64,000 bases of DNA. Source: Paenibacillus durus (lineage in GTDB: Bacteria; Bacillota; Bacilli; Paenibacillales; Paenibacillaceae). The position numbers were made by a program, and so were the translations under genes. The stretch lies in contig NZ_CP009288.1 in NCBI RefSeq assembly GCF_000756615.1, forward strand, positions 1,860,001 to 1,924,000, read 5' to 3'. The notes below the pieces were generated by a model. That model did not search any database, was not told the DNA's origin, and saw only the letters and a list, made by a program, of their open reading frames with translations. Positions 26,874 through 35,574 of the stretch are shown here, in pieces. The first letter of the stretch is position 1, and every line of letters starts with the position of its first letter.

Positions 26874-27093
26874 GGATTTTGGCAAAAGAGATCCAACTGA
26901 GCAGGTTGACCCGTGACTTTTTCCCCTTATCCTTCACCATACCGTAGAACTGGCCTAAAAAATGCTCCCACTTGCCGCCGATCTCCTTGCTGGAGGCTTG
27001 ATTGTCCATCACGCTATGTATGCTTTGATTGATGGCTTCCTCCAAATGCGCCAGCGCTTCCTGAAGATGCTGATCAATGGCTTCATTCTGCAT
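26869..27093 (-). CDS. small helical protein in the P-type ATPase locus
   Basis: A 74-aa hydrophilic, helix-rich protein (EALAHLEEAINQSIHSVMDN) with a basic stretch KDKGKKSR and a short hydrophobic C terminus. The start at 27093 overlaps the end of the upstream gene by 11 nt and has CGGAGG, so it is translationally coupled. No family is recognised. Its co-translation with a DUF5132-like membrane protein points to a shared role. Confidence 0.55.
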   Translation of the reverse strand: MQNEAIDQHLQEALAHLEEAINQSIHSVMDNQASSKEIGGKWEHFLGQFYGMVKDKGKKSRVNLLSWISFAKIR

Positions 27094-27373
27094 GAAGTGT
27101 GCCTCCGGTCTCTTCGAATGAAGCGGATTCCGCAGAAATATCCTGATCGAGCTTCTTTCTCATCCGTTCGAATTGGGCTTCGGCGACAATGTCTTCCATT
27201 TCATCGCGAGCGATTTGCATGGCGTATTGGATACGTTCCGTCAAACCTGCGGCACCTTGCATCCCGGTAGCTGCAAGCGGCTTTAAGGTGTTTTTCACAA
27301 TCGGCCAAAGCGTGGAGGCTGCAAAAGCGAGAGCAGTGCCCACAATAAGTCTGTCCGCGTTTCTTTCCAGCAT
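27083..27373 (-). CDS. small membrane protein, DUF5132-like
   Basis: A 96-aa protein with one N-terminal membrane segment (residues ~8-25, LIVGTALAFAASTLWPIV) followed by a helical charged tail (ARDEMEDIVAEAQFERMRKK). This plan resembles DUF5132-type proteins found near large P-type ATPases and ferrosome-like clusters; the assignment is by pattern and memory. GGGAGG precedes the ATG. The gene lies 56 bp after the ATPase stop, probably in one transcript with it. Confidence 0.6.
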   Translation of the reverse strand: MLERNADRLIVGTALAFAASTLWPIVKNTLKPLAATGMQGAAGLTERIQYAMQIARDEMEDIVAEAQFERMRKKLDQDISAESASFEETGGTLHAE

Positions 27374-27429
27374 GTTCGGTAACCTCCCTAAAGTTGATAT
27401 GGAAATGATATGAAAAGCCTATCCCGCAG

Positions 27430-30400
27430 CTAGGCCGCGGAATAGGAGAGGGCAGCCATGCCCGTCGTCTGGTCCTTCCTTTCGAGTAAGGACAGGATCG
27501 GCTTCGAGAGCCAGGAAATCGAACCTGCGACGAGCAGGATTGGCCCCCAGAGCTGCAGGGGAATTGGCGCGGTATGAAAAAACTGGTTGAGTGCAGGCAC
27601 ATACAGCGCGCTCAGTAAGGCGAGCCAGGAGATGCTCAATGCGCCGACCAGGAAGCGGTCTTTACTCCAATCGCTCACCGTTTGCTCGGTGTCTTCCTGG
27701 CGCCAGGAGAACGTCTGGATCAGCTGGCCTGCCACCAGCGTCGCGAAAGCGACGCTTTGCGCCACCGCTACTGGCTGCCCGGAGGCCAGAGCCAGACCAA
27801 ACAGACCGAGCGATCCCGCGCCAAGCAGTACTCCGCGCGTGATAACCTTGCGATACAGCGGCTTGTCCACAATATTTGCCCGTTTCGTCCGCTTCGCTTT
27901 GCTGCCTGGGTTGACGGCCAGAACCATGGCCGGCAGCGCGTCCGTCAGCATGTTCATCAGCAAAATTTGAATGGGCACAAGCGGAATCGGCATCCCGGCA
28001 ATAACGGCAACGCTCGTTACGAGAATTTCCGCAAGATTGCCTGTGAGCAGACAGCCAAGCGCCTTACGGATATTGCCGATAATTGTACGGCCTTCCTTGA
28101 CCCCCTCAACGATGGAGCCGAAGTGGTCTTCTTTCAATACGATATCGGCGGTTGCTTTACTTACCTCCGTCCCGGCCTGACCCATCGCGATCCCGACGTC
28201 CGCCCGCTTGATCGCTGGGCTGTCATTCACGCCATCCCCGGTCATGGCGACGATATGCCCTTTTTTGCGCAGCATGCTGACGATGCGCAGCTTATGCTCC
28301 GGCGTCATACGGGCAAAAATGGACACCCGGTCGACAGACTGCTCAAGCTCCTCGTCGCTCATCCGGTCCAGTTCATGACCGGTGAGGACTTGACCCGGCT
28401 GGCTGCCGCCCACAATGCCGATTTGCTCGGCGATGGCGATCGCCGTGATCGGATGATCCCCGGTAATCATGACAGGCTTCACGCCGAGAGAGAGCGCTTC
28501 TTCGATGCTTTTTTGCACATCGGCCTTCGGCGGGTCGATCATGCCGGCCATGCCGACGTAGATCATATCCCGCTCGTCGAGGTCCGCCTGCTGATCATGT
28601 TCATCTGCTTCCAGCGGACGGTAGGCGAAGCCAAGCACACGCAGAGCGCTGGAAGCGAGCCGTTCGCTTTCCTTCAGGATATCCGCTCGAAGCTGCTCGG
28701 TGACGGGGTACACTTCGCCGTCCTGCTGATATTTGCTGCAGCGGCGGAGAATCGATTCTACGGAGCCCTTGGAGAAAATGTAACAAGCATGCCCGGACGA
28801 AGTGTCCTTGCACATTACGCTCATTTTTCCCGTGCCGGAATCAAAAGGAACCTCCGCGCCGCGATGCCAGTGGGTCAGCTGCTCCGGCTTGACCCCGCCT
28901 TTATAGGCCATGGCCAGCAGCGCGCCCTCGGTCGGATCTCCTTGCATCGACCAGTTGTCTCCCTGCTTGACCAATTTGCTGTTATTGCACAAGCAGGCGA
29001 TCTGCAGGATTCGCTGCAGTTCCGGCTGCGCAGGGGAGCTTTCATACGCCGTGGAATCCGGCAGGCTGGAGCCGCCCTCTGCCCCGCTCTTATCCCGGAA
29101 ACCGCCCGCCGGGTCGTATCCGCCCCCGGATACCTCCCAGGCACGGCCGATGGCGGCGACTTGCTTGACCGTCATTTCATTTTTCGTCAGCGTGCCGGTC
29201 TTATCCGTACAGATGATCGTCGCATGGCCCAGTGTCTCAAGAGCCGACAGCTTGCGGACGAGCGCATTTTTCTTGGACATGCGGAAGATACCCGCGCTCA
29301 GCGCGATCGTGATGGTAACCGGAAGCCCCTCGGGAATCGCCGAGGCGACAAGCGTGATCGAGGTGCTCACCAACTGAGGAAACGGAACGCCGCGCAGAAG
29401 CCCGGAAACAAATACGATACTTCCGGCGATAAACGCCCATTTGATAAATTTTTTGCTAATGGACGTAACCTTCTCCTGAAGCGGGGTAGTTGTTTTCTCA
29501 TTGGTTTTGAGCAGCGACATCAGGTGGCCGAATTCCGTATTCATGCCGGTCTGGACAACGACACCCAAAGCTTTTCCCCGGGAGATATCCGTCCCCATAT
29601 ACAGCATGCAGCTGCGCTCAGACAGCGGGCAATCTTCTTCGGCCTCGCTCTCCTGCTTCACGACAGGGACTGATTCGCCGGTTAACGCCGCTTCGTTAAC
29701 TTCCAGGTTCCATGCACGAATGAGACGAATATCGGCAGGCACCCGGTCCCCTGGCTCAAGGCAGACGATGTCGCCCGGCACCAGGTCGATGGCGCTTATA
29801 TTTTGTTCCGCACCGTCACGGATGACCTTGCTGGCCGGAGGCTGAAACTGATTCAAGCTTTCGACAATCCGCTCAGCTTTTCGCTCCTGGAACGTGCCGA
29901 TCGCTGCATTGGCGAGCAGCACGGCGCCCATGGCGAGACCGTCGAACAGTCCGCCCGTAAACAGGGCGAGCACGGAGGTACCCAGCAAAATCAGCGTCGT
30001 AAATTCTTTGAACTGGCTAGCATACGAGACAATCCATGGGGTATGCTCTTTTTCGGCCAGCCGATTCATTCCGTACCGGCTGCGCGATTCGTTTACTTGA
30101 GCCGCCGTTAAGCCCCGCTGCGCGTTAACCTGAAGCTGCTGCGTGACAGATTCCCAGGGCAAACCATGCCACATGGCGGCTTCTGCCGTCGCTGCCACCT
30201 CGTTATGGGCATACGCGGCACTACCTGCATTAGCGGGAAATGCTTGCTGAGCCAGCTTTTGCGTGCGGGAAAGAAAGATCAGCGACAGGGCGTCGTTAGC
30301 CAAATTTGCAATTGGGGCGCTAAGCATGCCAAAGGCGGCCAGCAGAGCTCCGAGTACATTCCATTTCTTCGTAATTTGGAAGTGCTCATTTATAGTATTC

Positions 30401-32166
30401 TCCAGCTTTTGAGCGGATTGTTTGGCGTCCAGCACCCGCTCAAGCTGCTCGAAAGCTACACCGGGGACGCCGGCTTCCATTAAATAGCGGCTGTACTCAC
30501 CACCGAAAGACTCGCTCACAAGGAGCACGCGGTTTCCTTGTTCATGAAGCTTGGCGATGCGCTCCGCCGCTTCACTGATCGGAGTGTTCAGCCAATCCGT
30601 TTGCAGGCCGAGCCGGGCGAGCGCTTCCCGGCCGATGCCGGGGCTATCCTCCAGCACGGCGGCCTGAATGCCCTGCTGCCGTGCCCGCGAGAGCAGTGCC
30701 CTGCGCCCGGAATCGAGCTGCTGACTGCGGTAGATCAGTCCTTGGGTTATCCAATTCCCGCCGATTTGCTTCGCCAAGTACAGTACCTCGCAGCCTTTGC
30801 TTTCGATCCGTTTAGCTTCAAGATAATACCGCTCAAAGGCAACTCCGTGCCGCTTGCAAAAGCCAAGATTGCCGACGCAATAAGACGTATTGCTGATCAG
30901 GCCGCTCATTCCGTCCTCCTCTTCGGCGACGTGGAAGGCCGAACGCAGCGTACGGCAGGTTAGCTTTGCCTTATTCAGCACTTCCTCTTTCCACGGATGC
31001 GCGGTTTTTTTCATCAAGCCTGCTGCTAGACATATGATCTTGTCCGGGTCTTCCTCATGTGACACACATTCCGTCTCCTGAATATTCGTCTGCATCAGCA
31101 GCGATGTGTCTTCCAGCAGCAGCGTGCCGGTTTGGACCAAATGCGAAAGCGGCGCTCCTTGGGGAAGACTCGGCTGCGCTTCTTTGGAGTAAAGCTCCGC
31201 CTGCTGCCAAGCCGTCTTAACCGGAATCGTTGCAGGCCGCGGATTGGCGGCAAGCAGCACCGCGATGGCCCGCAGAGGGCTGCGGGTGAACAGCCAGGTG
31301 GCTGCCGCGGCGGCCGCGCCTAAGCGGCCGGCACGCTCGCTGTAGGCTTGAATTTCCGGAGAAAGCGGCTGGGCATCCGTATCGGTCAGCCCGATCCGGC
31401 TGCGTTTCCAATTTACATACTGAAGAATGCTTACAGCACCCAATACAACAAGATTTTCCCGGACGAGCGCAAGTCCTAACGCAGCGGTGCCGAGAATCAG
31501 ATCGGGACTGAGCTTACCCTGCTTGGTGAGATGATTAAAGCCCCTTCGCAGAAAAGGATACCCGGTAACGGCGGCGACCAGCCCGGACATGTAGAAGGGA
31601 ACGGGGCTTGCGGCCAATGCAGATTTGCCGAACATCAGCTGCTTGGTTCCAAGCACCAGAAGTCCGCCCATCGCAATCGCAAGCGGGAGGGGGACGCCTG
31701 GCGGCGAAGCGGACCTGGGATAGACCGGGGCCAAGTTTGTTACCAGCGTTTCGGGTTCAGCCTGTGAATCCGGAATGGAGCTTTCATGCACCGAAGGTTG
31801 CACAGGCAGCTCTGGCGTTTCCAAAGAAGCGGCCGCTTCGGCGTATGCCTCCCGCTCGGCAGCTGCATTTTCAGGACCGCCCTGGGATGTTTGAATGCTT
31901 GTTTCTTCTTTATCATGGCCGTTATACTTGCTCTCCAGCAGCTCCAGTTGATGCAGCAGTTGGCGCCCTGAAGTTTGCCGTTCGTCATATATAACGAGAA
32001 TGCGGCCGGTTATCGCGGATGCTTCGGCTTTAGTGACACCCGCCAGGAGCGCCAGATCCTGACGCAAAGACAGCTCTGTTGGCTTGCTGTGCAGCAGACC
32101 CGCAAATTCCAGGCGAATACGCCCCGGCAAAAAGCGGATAAACCTGCTATGAGCGGTAATCGACAT
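27430..32166 (-). CDS. giant cation-transporting P-type ATPase with an inactive-looking N-terminal half
   Basis: A 1578-aa protein, almost twice the usual P-type ATPase length. Residues ~8-80 resemble a heavy-metal-associated domain without the CxxC pair (FLPGRIRLEF). Residues ~165-690 look like a degenerate P1B ATPase: membrane helices, then TGTLLLEDTSLL near 350 where DKTGT would lie, and further soluble-domain-like sequence. Residues ~700-1560 form a complete P2-type ATPase: ALTGESVPVV, PEGLP near 944, CTDKTGTLT with phosphorylation Asp988, MITGDHPITA and TGDGVNDSPAIK near 1309. This layout recalls CtpI/CtpH of actinobacteria. AAGGAG precedes the ATG. The transported ion (Ca, Mn or Fe) is unknown. 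Confidence 0.9.
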   Translation of the reverse strand: MSITAHSRFIRFLPGRIRLEFAGLLHSKPTELSLRQDLALLAGVTKAEASAITGRILVIYDERQTSGRQLLHQLELLESKYNGHDKEETSIQTSQGGPENAAAEREAYAEAAASLETPELPVQPSVHESSIPDSQAEPETLVTNLAPVYPRSASPPGVPLPLAIAMGGLLVLGTKQLMFGKSALAASPVPFYMSGLVAAVTGYPFLRRGFNHLTKQGKLSPDLILGTAALGLALVRENLVVLGAVSILQYVNWKRSRIGLTDTDAQPLSPEIQAYSERAGRLGAAAAAATWLFTRSPLRAIAVLLAANPRPATIPVKTAWQQAELYSKEAQPSLPQGAPLSHLVQTGTLLLEDTSLLMQTNIQETECVSHEEDPDKIICLAAGLMKKTAHPWKEEVLNKAKLTCRTLRSAFHVAEEEDGMSGLISNTSYCVGNLGFCKRHGVAFERYYLEAKRIESKGCEVLYLAKQIGGNWITQGLIYRSQQLDSGRRALLSRARQQGIQAAVLEDSPGIGREALARLGLQTDWLNTPISEAAERIAKLHEQGNRVLLVSESFGGEYSRYLMEAGVPGVAFEQLERVLDAKQSAQKLENTINEHFQITKKWNVLGALLAAFGMLSAPIANLANDALSLIFLSRTQKLAQQAFPANAGSAAYAHNEVAATAEAAMWHGLPWESVTQQLQVNAQRGLTAAQVNESRSRYGMNRLAEKEHTPWIVSYASQFKEFTTLILLGTSVLALFTGGLFDGLAMGAVLLANAAIGTFQERKAERIVESLNQFQPPASKVIRDGAEQNISAIDLVPGDIVCLEPGDRVPADIRLIRAWNLEVNEAALTGESVPVVKQESEAEEDCPLSERSCMLYMGTDISRGKALGVVVQTGMNTEFGHLMSLLKTNEKTTTPLQEKVTSISKKFIKWAFIAGSIVFVSGLLRGVPFPQLVSTSITLVASAIPEGLPVTITIALSAGIFRMSKKNALVRKLSALETLGHATIICTDKTGTLTKNEMTVKQVAAIGRAWEVSGGGYDPAGGFRDKSGAEGGSSLPDSTAYESSPAQPELQRILQIACLCNNSKLVKQGDNWSMQGDPTEGALLAMAYKGGVKPEQLTHWHRGAEVPFDSGTGKMSVMCKDTSSGHACYIFSKGSVESILRRCSKYQQDGEVYPVTEQLRADILKESERLASSALRVLGFAYRPLEADEHDQQADLDERDMIYVGMAGMIDPPKADVQKSIEEALSLGVKPVMITGDHPITAIAIAEQIGIVGGSQPGQVLTGHELDRMSDEELEQSVDRVSIFARMTPEHKLRIVSMLRKKGHIVAMTGDGVNDSPAIKRADVGIAMGQAGTEVSKATADIVLKEDHFGSIVEGVKEGRTIIGNIRKALGCLLTGNLAEILVTSVAVIAGMPIPLVPIQILLMNMLTDALPAMVLAVNPGSKAKRTKRANIVDKPLYRKVITRGVLLGAGSLGLFGLALASGQPVAVAQSVAFATLVAGQLIQTFSWRQEDTEQTVSDWSKDRFLVGALSISWLALLSALYVPALNQFFHTAPIPLQLWGPILLVAGSISWLSKPILSLLERKDQTTGMAALSYSAA

Positions 32167-32333
32167 GAATTTGCTCCTTATAGGGGGGATTTACTGCTTA
32201 TTTTTACGCAAAAAGTAGTATTTGCAATTTAAACTGGATTATGCGCTGGATTAAAGGAGCTTCATGCATAAAACGCCTTGCTTTGAGAGATAATCTTATC
32301 TGCTTAAGTTAATCCTTTTTTTGGAGGGTTCTC

Positions 32334-32558
32334 ATGATAAAATCACGTGCGGGTTTGATATTCGGCGCTGCGGCATTATGGTTGGCATTATCGCCGGAAG
32401 CTAGAAAAACCGTGAGGAGATGGGCCGTCAAAGGGACGGAGACCGTGCTCGATTTAACCGAAATGGCGAAGGATGCGGGTACCTCGGCACAAAGCAAGCT
32501 GCAGTCGCTAACTACTCGAAATGAGGAGACAATTTCCAAGAATACAGCCGATAACTAA
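32334..32558 (+). CDS. small YtxH/DUF6110-like membrane-anchored protein
   Basis: A 74-aa protein divergent from the ATPase. It has a short N-terminal hydrophobic segment (AGLIFGAAALWLALSPEA) and an amphipathic tail (RRWAVKGTETVLDLTEMAKD). The shape matches small accessory proteins (YtxH or DUF6110 type) that accompany ferrosome-like P-type ATPase genes, but sequence-level family membership is not proven. GGAGG lies six bases before the ATG. Confidence 0.65.
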   Translation: MIKSRAGLIFGAAALWLALSPEARKTVRRWAVKGTETVLDLTEMAKDAGTSAQSKLQSLTTRNEETISKNTADN

Positions 32559-32626
32559 TAGTCAAATTGGGCACAATCTGATGAGACCGCAAGATGCGGT
32601 TATTTTAATGAATGGAGGGCTTCCTA

Positions 32627-32968
32627 ATGTTCCAAGGCGGATCGCTATGGGCAGGCCTTCTTGCCGGAGGCATGTCGCAGCTTCAGGACACGAAGAGCTT
32701 GCAGCAAGGGCAGCTGAGCAAGAAGGAATATACGGCGCACACGGTTGAGAACGTAACCGGGGCTGTCGGCGTAATGGCTGGTGTCGAGTACGGAGCGGTG
32801 CTCGGAAGTACGGTGATGCCCGGCGTAGGCACCGTGGTTGGGGCGATGCTTGGAGGCGTACTGGGCGACCGGGTGGGCCGGGTTGTAGGCGGGCAAGCGG
32901 GAAGTATGATAAGCCGGAATCCGCTGGTTAACAAGGCTGCTGAGCCGATTAAAGAGGCGGTTCAGTAA
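32627..32968 (+). CDS. glycine-zipper membrane protein in the P-type ATPase locus
   Basis: A 113-aa protein starting at 32627 after GGAGG. The second half is a glycine-zipper-like hydrophobic stretch (GAVGVMAGVEYGAVLGSTVM and GVGTVVGAMLGGVLGDRVGR), which favours close helix packing and membrane insertion or oligomerisation. The first half is short and polar (MSQLQDTKSLQQGQLSKKEY). It follows the 74-aa gene by 68 bp and probably shares its transcript. No precise family was recognised. A part in shaping or lining a membrane compartment is inference. Confidence 0.65.
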   Translation: MFQGGSLWAGLLAGGMSQLQDTKSLQQGQLSKKEYTAHTVENVTGAVGVMAGVEYGAVLGSTVMPGVGTVVGAMLGGVLGDRVGRVVGGQAGSMISRNPLVNKAAEPIKEAVQ

Positions 32969-32975
32969 CAAGAAA

Positions 32976-33006
32976 GGCGGGGATGCGTCCCCGTCTTCTT
33001 TTTTTG
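32976..33006 (+). terminator. terminator after the glycine-zipper gene
   Basis: GGCGGGGA pairs with TCCCCGTC across TGCG and is followed by TTTTTTT. Confidence 0.85.
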
Positions 33007-33070
33007 ACCGTTTGAAGGGATAATATGTTGTCAAGACTAGTTAGCACTTAAGCGATAGAGAGGTGCTTAC

Positions 33071-33433
33071 ATGTCCGAGCATATTCATCGGTTGCTGGAG
33101 ACCGCATTGCCTAATCTGAAAGGCGTTATCGATGCAGAGTCCGTCATCGGAGAACCGATCCAGATACCGGACGGTACCGTCGTAATCCCCATTTGCCGAA
33201 CCCATTTTGGATTTGTGACCGGGGGCACCGAATTCTCAAGCTCTGCTTCTTCGTCGCTGCCGTTTGGAGGAGGTATAGGAGCGGGCGCGTCCGTAACTCC
33301 CGTCGCGTTTCTCATTATCGGTCCTTCCGGAGTCCAGACGGTATTGCTTGATTCGCCCAAAGACATATACAGCCGCATTCTTGATCTGAGTCCGCAACTG
33401 CTCGATAAGTTGAAAAGCTTGTTGGACCGGTAA
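33071..33433 (+). CDS. ytfJ: GerW family sporulation protein YtfJ
   Basis: A 120-aa protein with the GerW/YtfJ signature: GEPIQIPDGTVVIPICRTHF GFVTGG region, a Ser/Gly-rich loop (SSSASSSLPFGGGIGAG) and the VTPVAFLIIGPSGVQ strand. In Bacillus, YtfJ is made in the forespore and needed for normal germination. The length is slightly short of some homologues but complete. GAGAGGTGC precedes the ATG. It stands as a single gene and supports a spore-forming host. Confidence 0.88.
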   Translation: MSEHIHRLLETALPNLKGVIDAESVIGEPIQIPDGTVVIPICRTHFGFVTGGTEFSSSASSSLPFGGGIGAGASVTPVAFLIIGPSGVQTVLLDSPKDIYSRILDLSPQLLDKLKSLLDR

Positions 33434-33625
33434 CCCTCAAATACTTCTCGTACATATGTAATATTATACTTGCCAGTTTCTTTGTCCGTATGGTAGTATC
33501 GGTAGAAATAATTGGAAGGATATCTGGGAAATGGGGCTCAAGTCCGCTGAACCAAGCAAAGCCAGGCGCTGCGAATATGCTGCACGGTGTCACCCACATC
33601 ATGGCGTCACATCATAGAGTTAAAA

Positions 33626-33667
33626 GACTTCCGGCAAATTCGTATGCCAGGGTCTTTTTTTTATTTT
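33626..33667 (+). terminator. terminator-like hairpin just upstream of the ABC exporter operon
   Basis: AAAAGAC and GGCA pair with TGCC and GTCTTTT around AATTCGTA, followed by a T-run, 28 bp before the ABC ATPase start. No complete gene lies between it and ytfJ, so it may be an attenuator or the delayed ytfJ terminator. Confidence 0.6.
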
Positions 33668-33694
33668 AGGAGTAAAACCGGGGAGGAACTGTCA

Positions 33695-34774
33695 ATGTCG
33701 GCCATACGTGTGCAGGGCTTAAGTAAGGTGTTCAATGTCAAGGAAAAGCGGCAGGGGCTTCGCGGCAGTGTACAGTCTTTGTTCCGGCCTGTATACAAGG
33801 AGAAAACAGCGGTGAGGCCGATTGATTTTGCGGTGAAGGAGGGAGAAATCCTGGCCTTTATGGGACCTAACGGGGCGGGAAAATCAACTACGATCAAAAT
33901 GCTGACCGGTATTCTGCATCCGACATCAGGCCAGGCAGAGGTGCTCGGTCTGTGCCCCTGGAAAGAGCGCGGCAGGCTGGGCTTCGTGGTCGGGTCTGTA
34001 TTCGGGCAGAAGTCGCAGCTCTGGTATCATCTTCCGCCTGTAGACTCCTTCGAGCTGCTCGGGGCAATCTACGAGCTCCCAAGAACGGACTTCCTGCGCC
34101 GCAGAGACGATCTGGCGGAACGCTTCGAGATTGGGCCTTATATGAATACTCCGGTGCGCAGGCTGTCTCTTGGCGAAAGAATGCGCTGTGAGATTGTGGC
34201 GGCGCTGCTCCACAGCCCGAGGGTGGTATTCCTGGACGAACCCACCATCGGATTGGATATTGTCGTGAAGCAGAAGATTCGCGACCTGATCGTAGAGATG
34301 AACAGGGAGGAAGGAACCACGCTGTTCCTTACCTCTCATGACGCCGGCGATATTGAGCAGTTGTGCAAAAGAGCTATCGTCATCAACCATGGCGATATCA
34401 TTCTCGATCAGGAGGTATCCCGGATGAAGCGGGATTACCTCACCTACAAAACCATCGAGCTGCGGCTAAAGGAGAAGCCTGCCTCCATGGATCTCCCCGG
34501 CGTACAAATCCTGAAGCAGCAGGGGAGCGGGCTGAAGCTTAACGTAGACACCGCAGTTATTAACATCGAAGAGGTTCTTGGATACATCGTCGCCCACTAC
34601 AGGGTAGAAGATGTAACCATTGAAGATCCTCCTATGGAGGAGATTATCGCCAAAATATACGAGCGCACCGGCGGGGCGCGAGGCTCCTTGGCCGGGTATC
34701 CCGCAGGCGCGGAGAAGGAAGCTGCGCATGCAGCCGCTTTTCACCAAGGCAAGGCTTCTGGAGGTTCCTTATGA
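33695..34774 (+). CDS. ABC-2 type exporter ATP-binding protein
   Basis: A 359-aa ATPase starting at 33695 after GGGGAGG. It has Walker A GPNGAGKST, a Q-loop region FGQKSQLWYHLP, the signature LSLGERMRCE, Walker B VVFLDEPTIGLD and the H-loop LTSHDAGDIEQ. A ~110-residue C-terminal extension ends in a basic/Ala tail. The two following genes encode partner permeases with overlapping reading frames, so the three form one complex. This ABC-2 subgroup (with DUF990-type permeases) is exporter-like. Position 2 kb upstream of the NRPS suggests product export or self-protection, by inference only. Confidence 0.92.
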   Translation: MSAIRVQGLSKVFNVKEKRQGLRGSVQSLFRPVYKEKTAVRPIDFAVKEGEILAFMGPNGAGKSTTIKMLTGILHPTSGQAEVLGLCPWKERGRLGFVVGSVFGQKSQLWYHLPPVDSFELLGAIYELPRTDFLRRRDDLAERFEIGPYMNTPVRRLSLGERMRCEIVAALLHSPRVVFLDEPTIGLDIVVKQKIRDLIVEMNREEGTTLFLTSHDAGDIEQLCKRAIVINHGDIILDQEVSRMKRDYLTYKTIELRLKEKPASMDLPGVQILKQQGSGLKLNVDTAVINIEEVLGYIVAHYRVEDVTIEDPPMEEIIAKIYERTGGARGSLAGYPAGAEKEAAHAAAFHQGKASGGSL

Positions 34775-35574
34775 ATGTATCGGTCAAGCTGCGCAAATAT
34801 CGAGCCGTCAGCCGGATAACGGTCAAAAATCAGTTCATGTATGTTATGGATTTGCTGGTAAGGACGCTGTTTCTTCTCATCATTCTCTATATCTTCATTC
34901 AGCTGTGGACCGCCACTTATGCCGGTGCAGGGGAGACCGTCATCGGAGGATACCGCTTCGAGGAATTGATCTGGTATCTGATTTTTTCGGAATCCCTGGT
35001 TACGGCTATGCCGAAGCTTCATATTACTGTGGAGGACGAGGTGAAGACGGGCGGCATCGGGTACCTGCTGTGCAGACCTGTGAGCTATATCCTCTACCGG
35101 TATGCGGAGTTTGCCGGGGAATTTGCCGTAAGGCTTGTCGTCAACCTGCTGGTGGGAGGCGCCCTGGGTCTAGCGCTTTTCGGCCTCCCGGGCTTCGGAT
35201 GGGGGTGGCTCGGCTTTGTGCCGGTGGCGGCTGCGGCGGTAACGCTAAATTTTATGATCCGGATGATGCTGGCTCTCTGTGCCTTCTGGGTTGAAGAAAT
35301 TCAAGGCTTGGTCTTCGTGTACGACAAGCTGCTGTTTACAGTGGGAGGGATGTTGCTCCCCTTGGAGCTGTTTATTGAGCCGTTCCGGAGCATCTGCCGC
35401 TGGCTGCCTTTTCAGACCATGATCTACTTTCCGGTCAAGACGGCCGTTCAATTTGAAGCCGGGAGAATGCTTCAGATGCTGGGAATCCAGGCTGCCTGGG
35501 GCCTGGTGTTCGGGCTGTTGCTCAGCCTGGTGTACAGGAGAGGGGTGAACAAGCTTAATGTTAACGGCGGTTAA
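34771..35574 (+). CDS. ABC-2 family permease subunit 1
   Basis: A 267-aa integral membrane protein with six predicted helices (for example LLVRTLFLLIILYIFIQLW near residues 28-46). It contains the DEVKTGGIGYLLCRPVSY segment conserved in this exporter subgroup. Its ATG overlaps the ATPase stop (ATGA), and its 3' end overlaps the next permease by 17 nt, so it is translationally coupled to both partners. Confidence 0.88.
   Translation: MNVSVKLRKYRAVSRITVKNQFMYVMDLLVRTLFLLIILYIFIQLWTATYAGAGETVIGGYRFEELIWYLIFSESLVTAMPKLHITVEDEVKTGGIGYLLCRPVSYILYRYAEFAGEFAVRLVVNLLVGGALGLALFGLPGFGWGWLGFVPVAAAAVTLNFMIRMMLALCAFWVEEIQGLVFVYDKLLFTVGGMLLPLELFIEPFRSICRWLPFQTMIYFPVKTAVQFEAGRMLQMLGIQAAWGLVFGLLLSLVYRRGVNKLNVNGG

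Noticed and set aside
27682..29673. Long plus-strand open frame of 663 codons opposite the P-type ATPase
   Set aside because: It is antisense to conserved ATPase motifs, has a low-complexity basic composition and no ribosome site; GC-rich codon use explains the absence of stops.
33440..33625. Possible riboswitch between ytfJ and the ABC exporter
   Set aside because: Segments such as CAAAGCCAGGC recall c-di-GMP riboswitches, but the conserved core is absent and no consistent fold was found. Only the terminator-like hairpin is supported.
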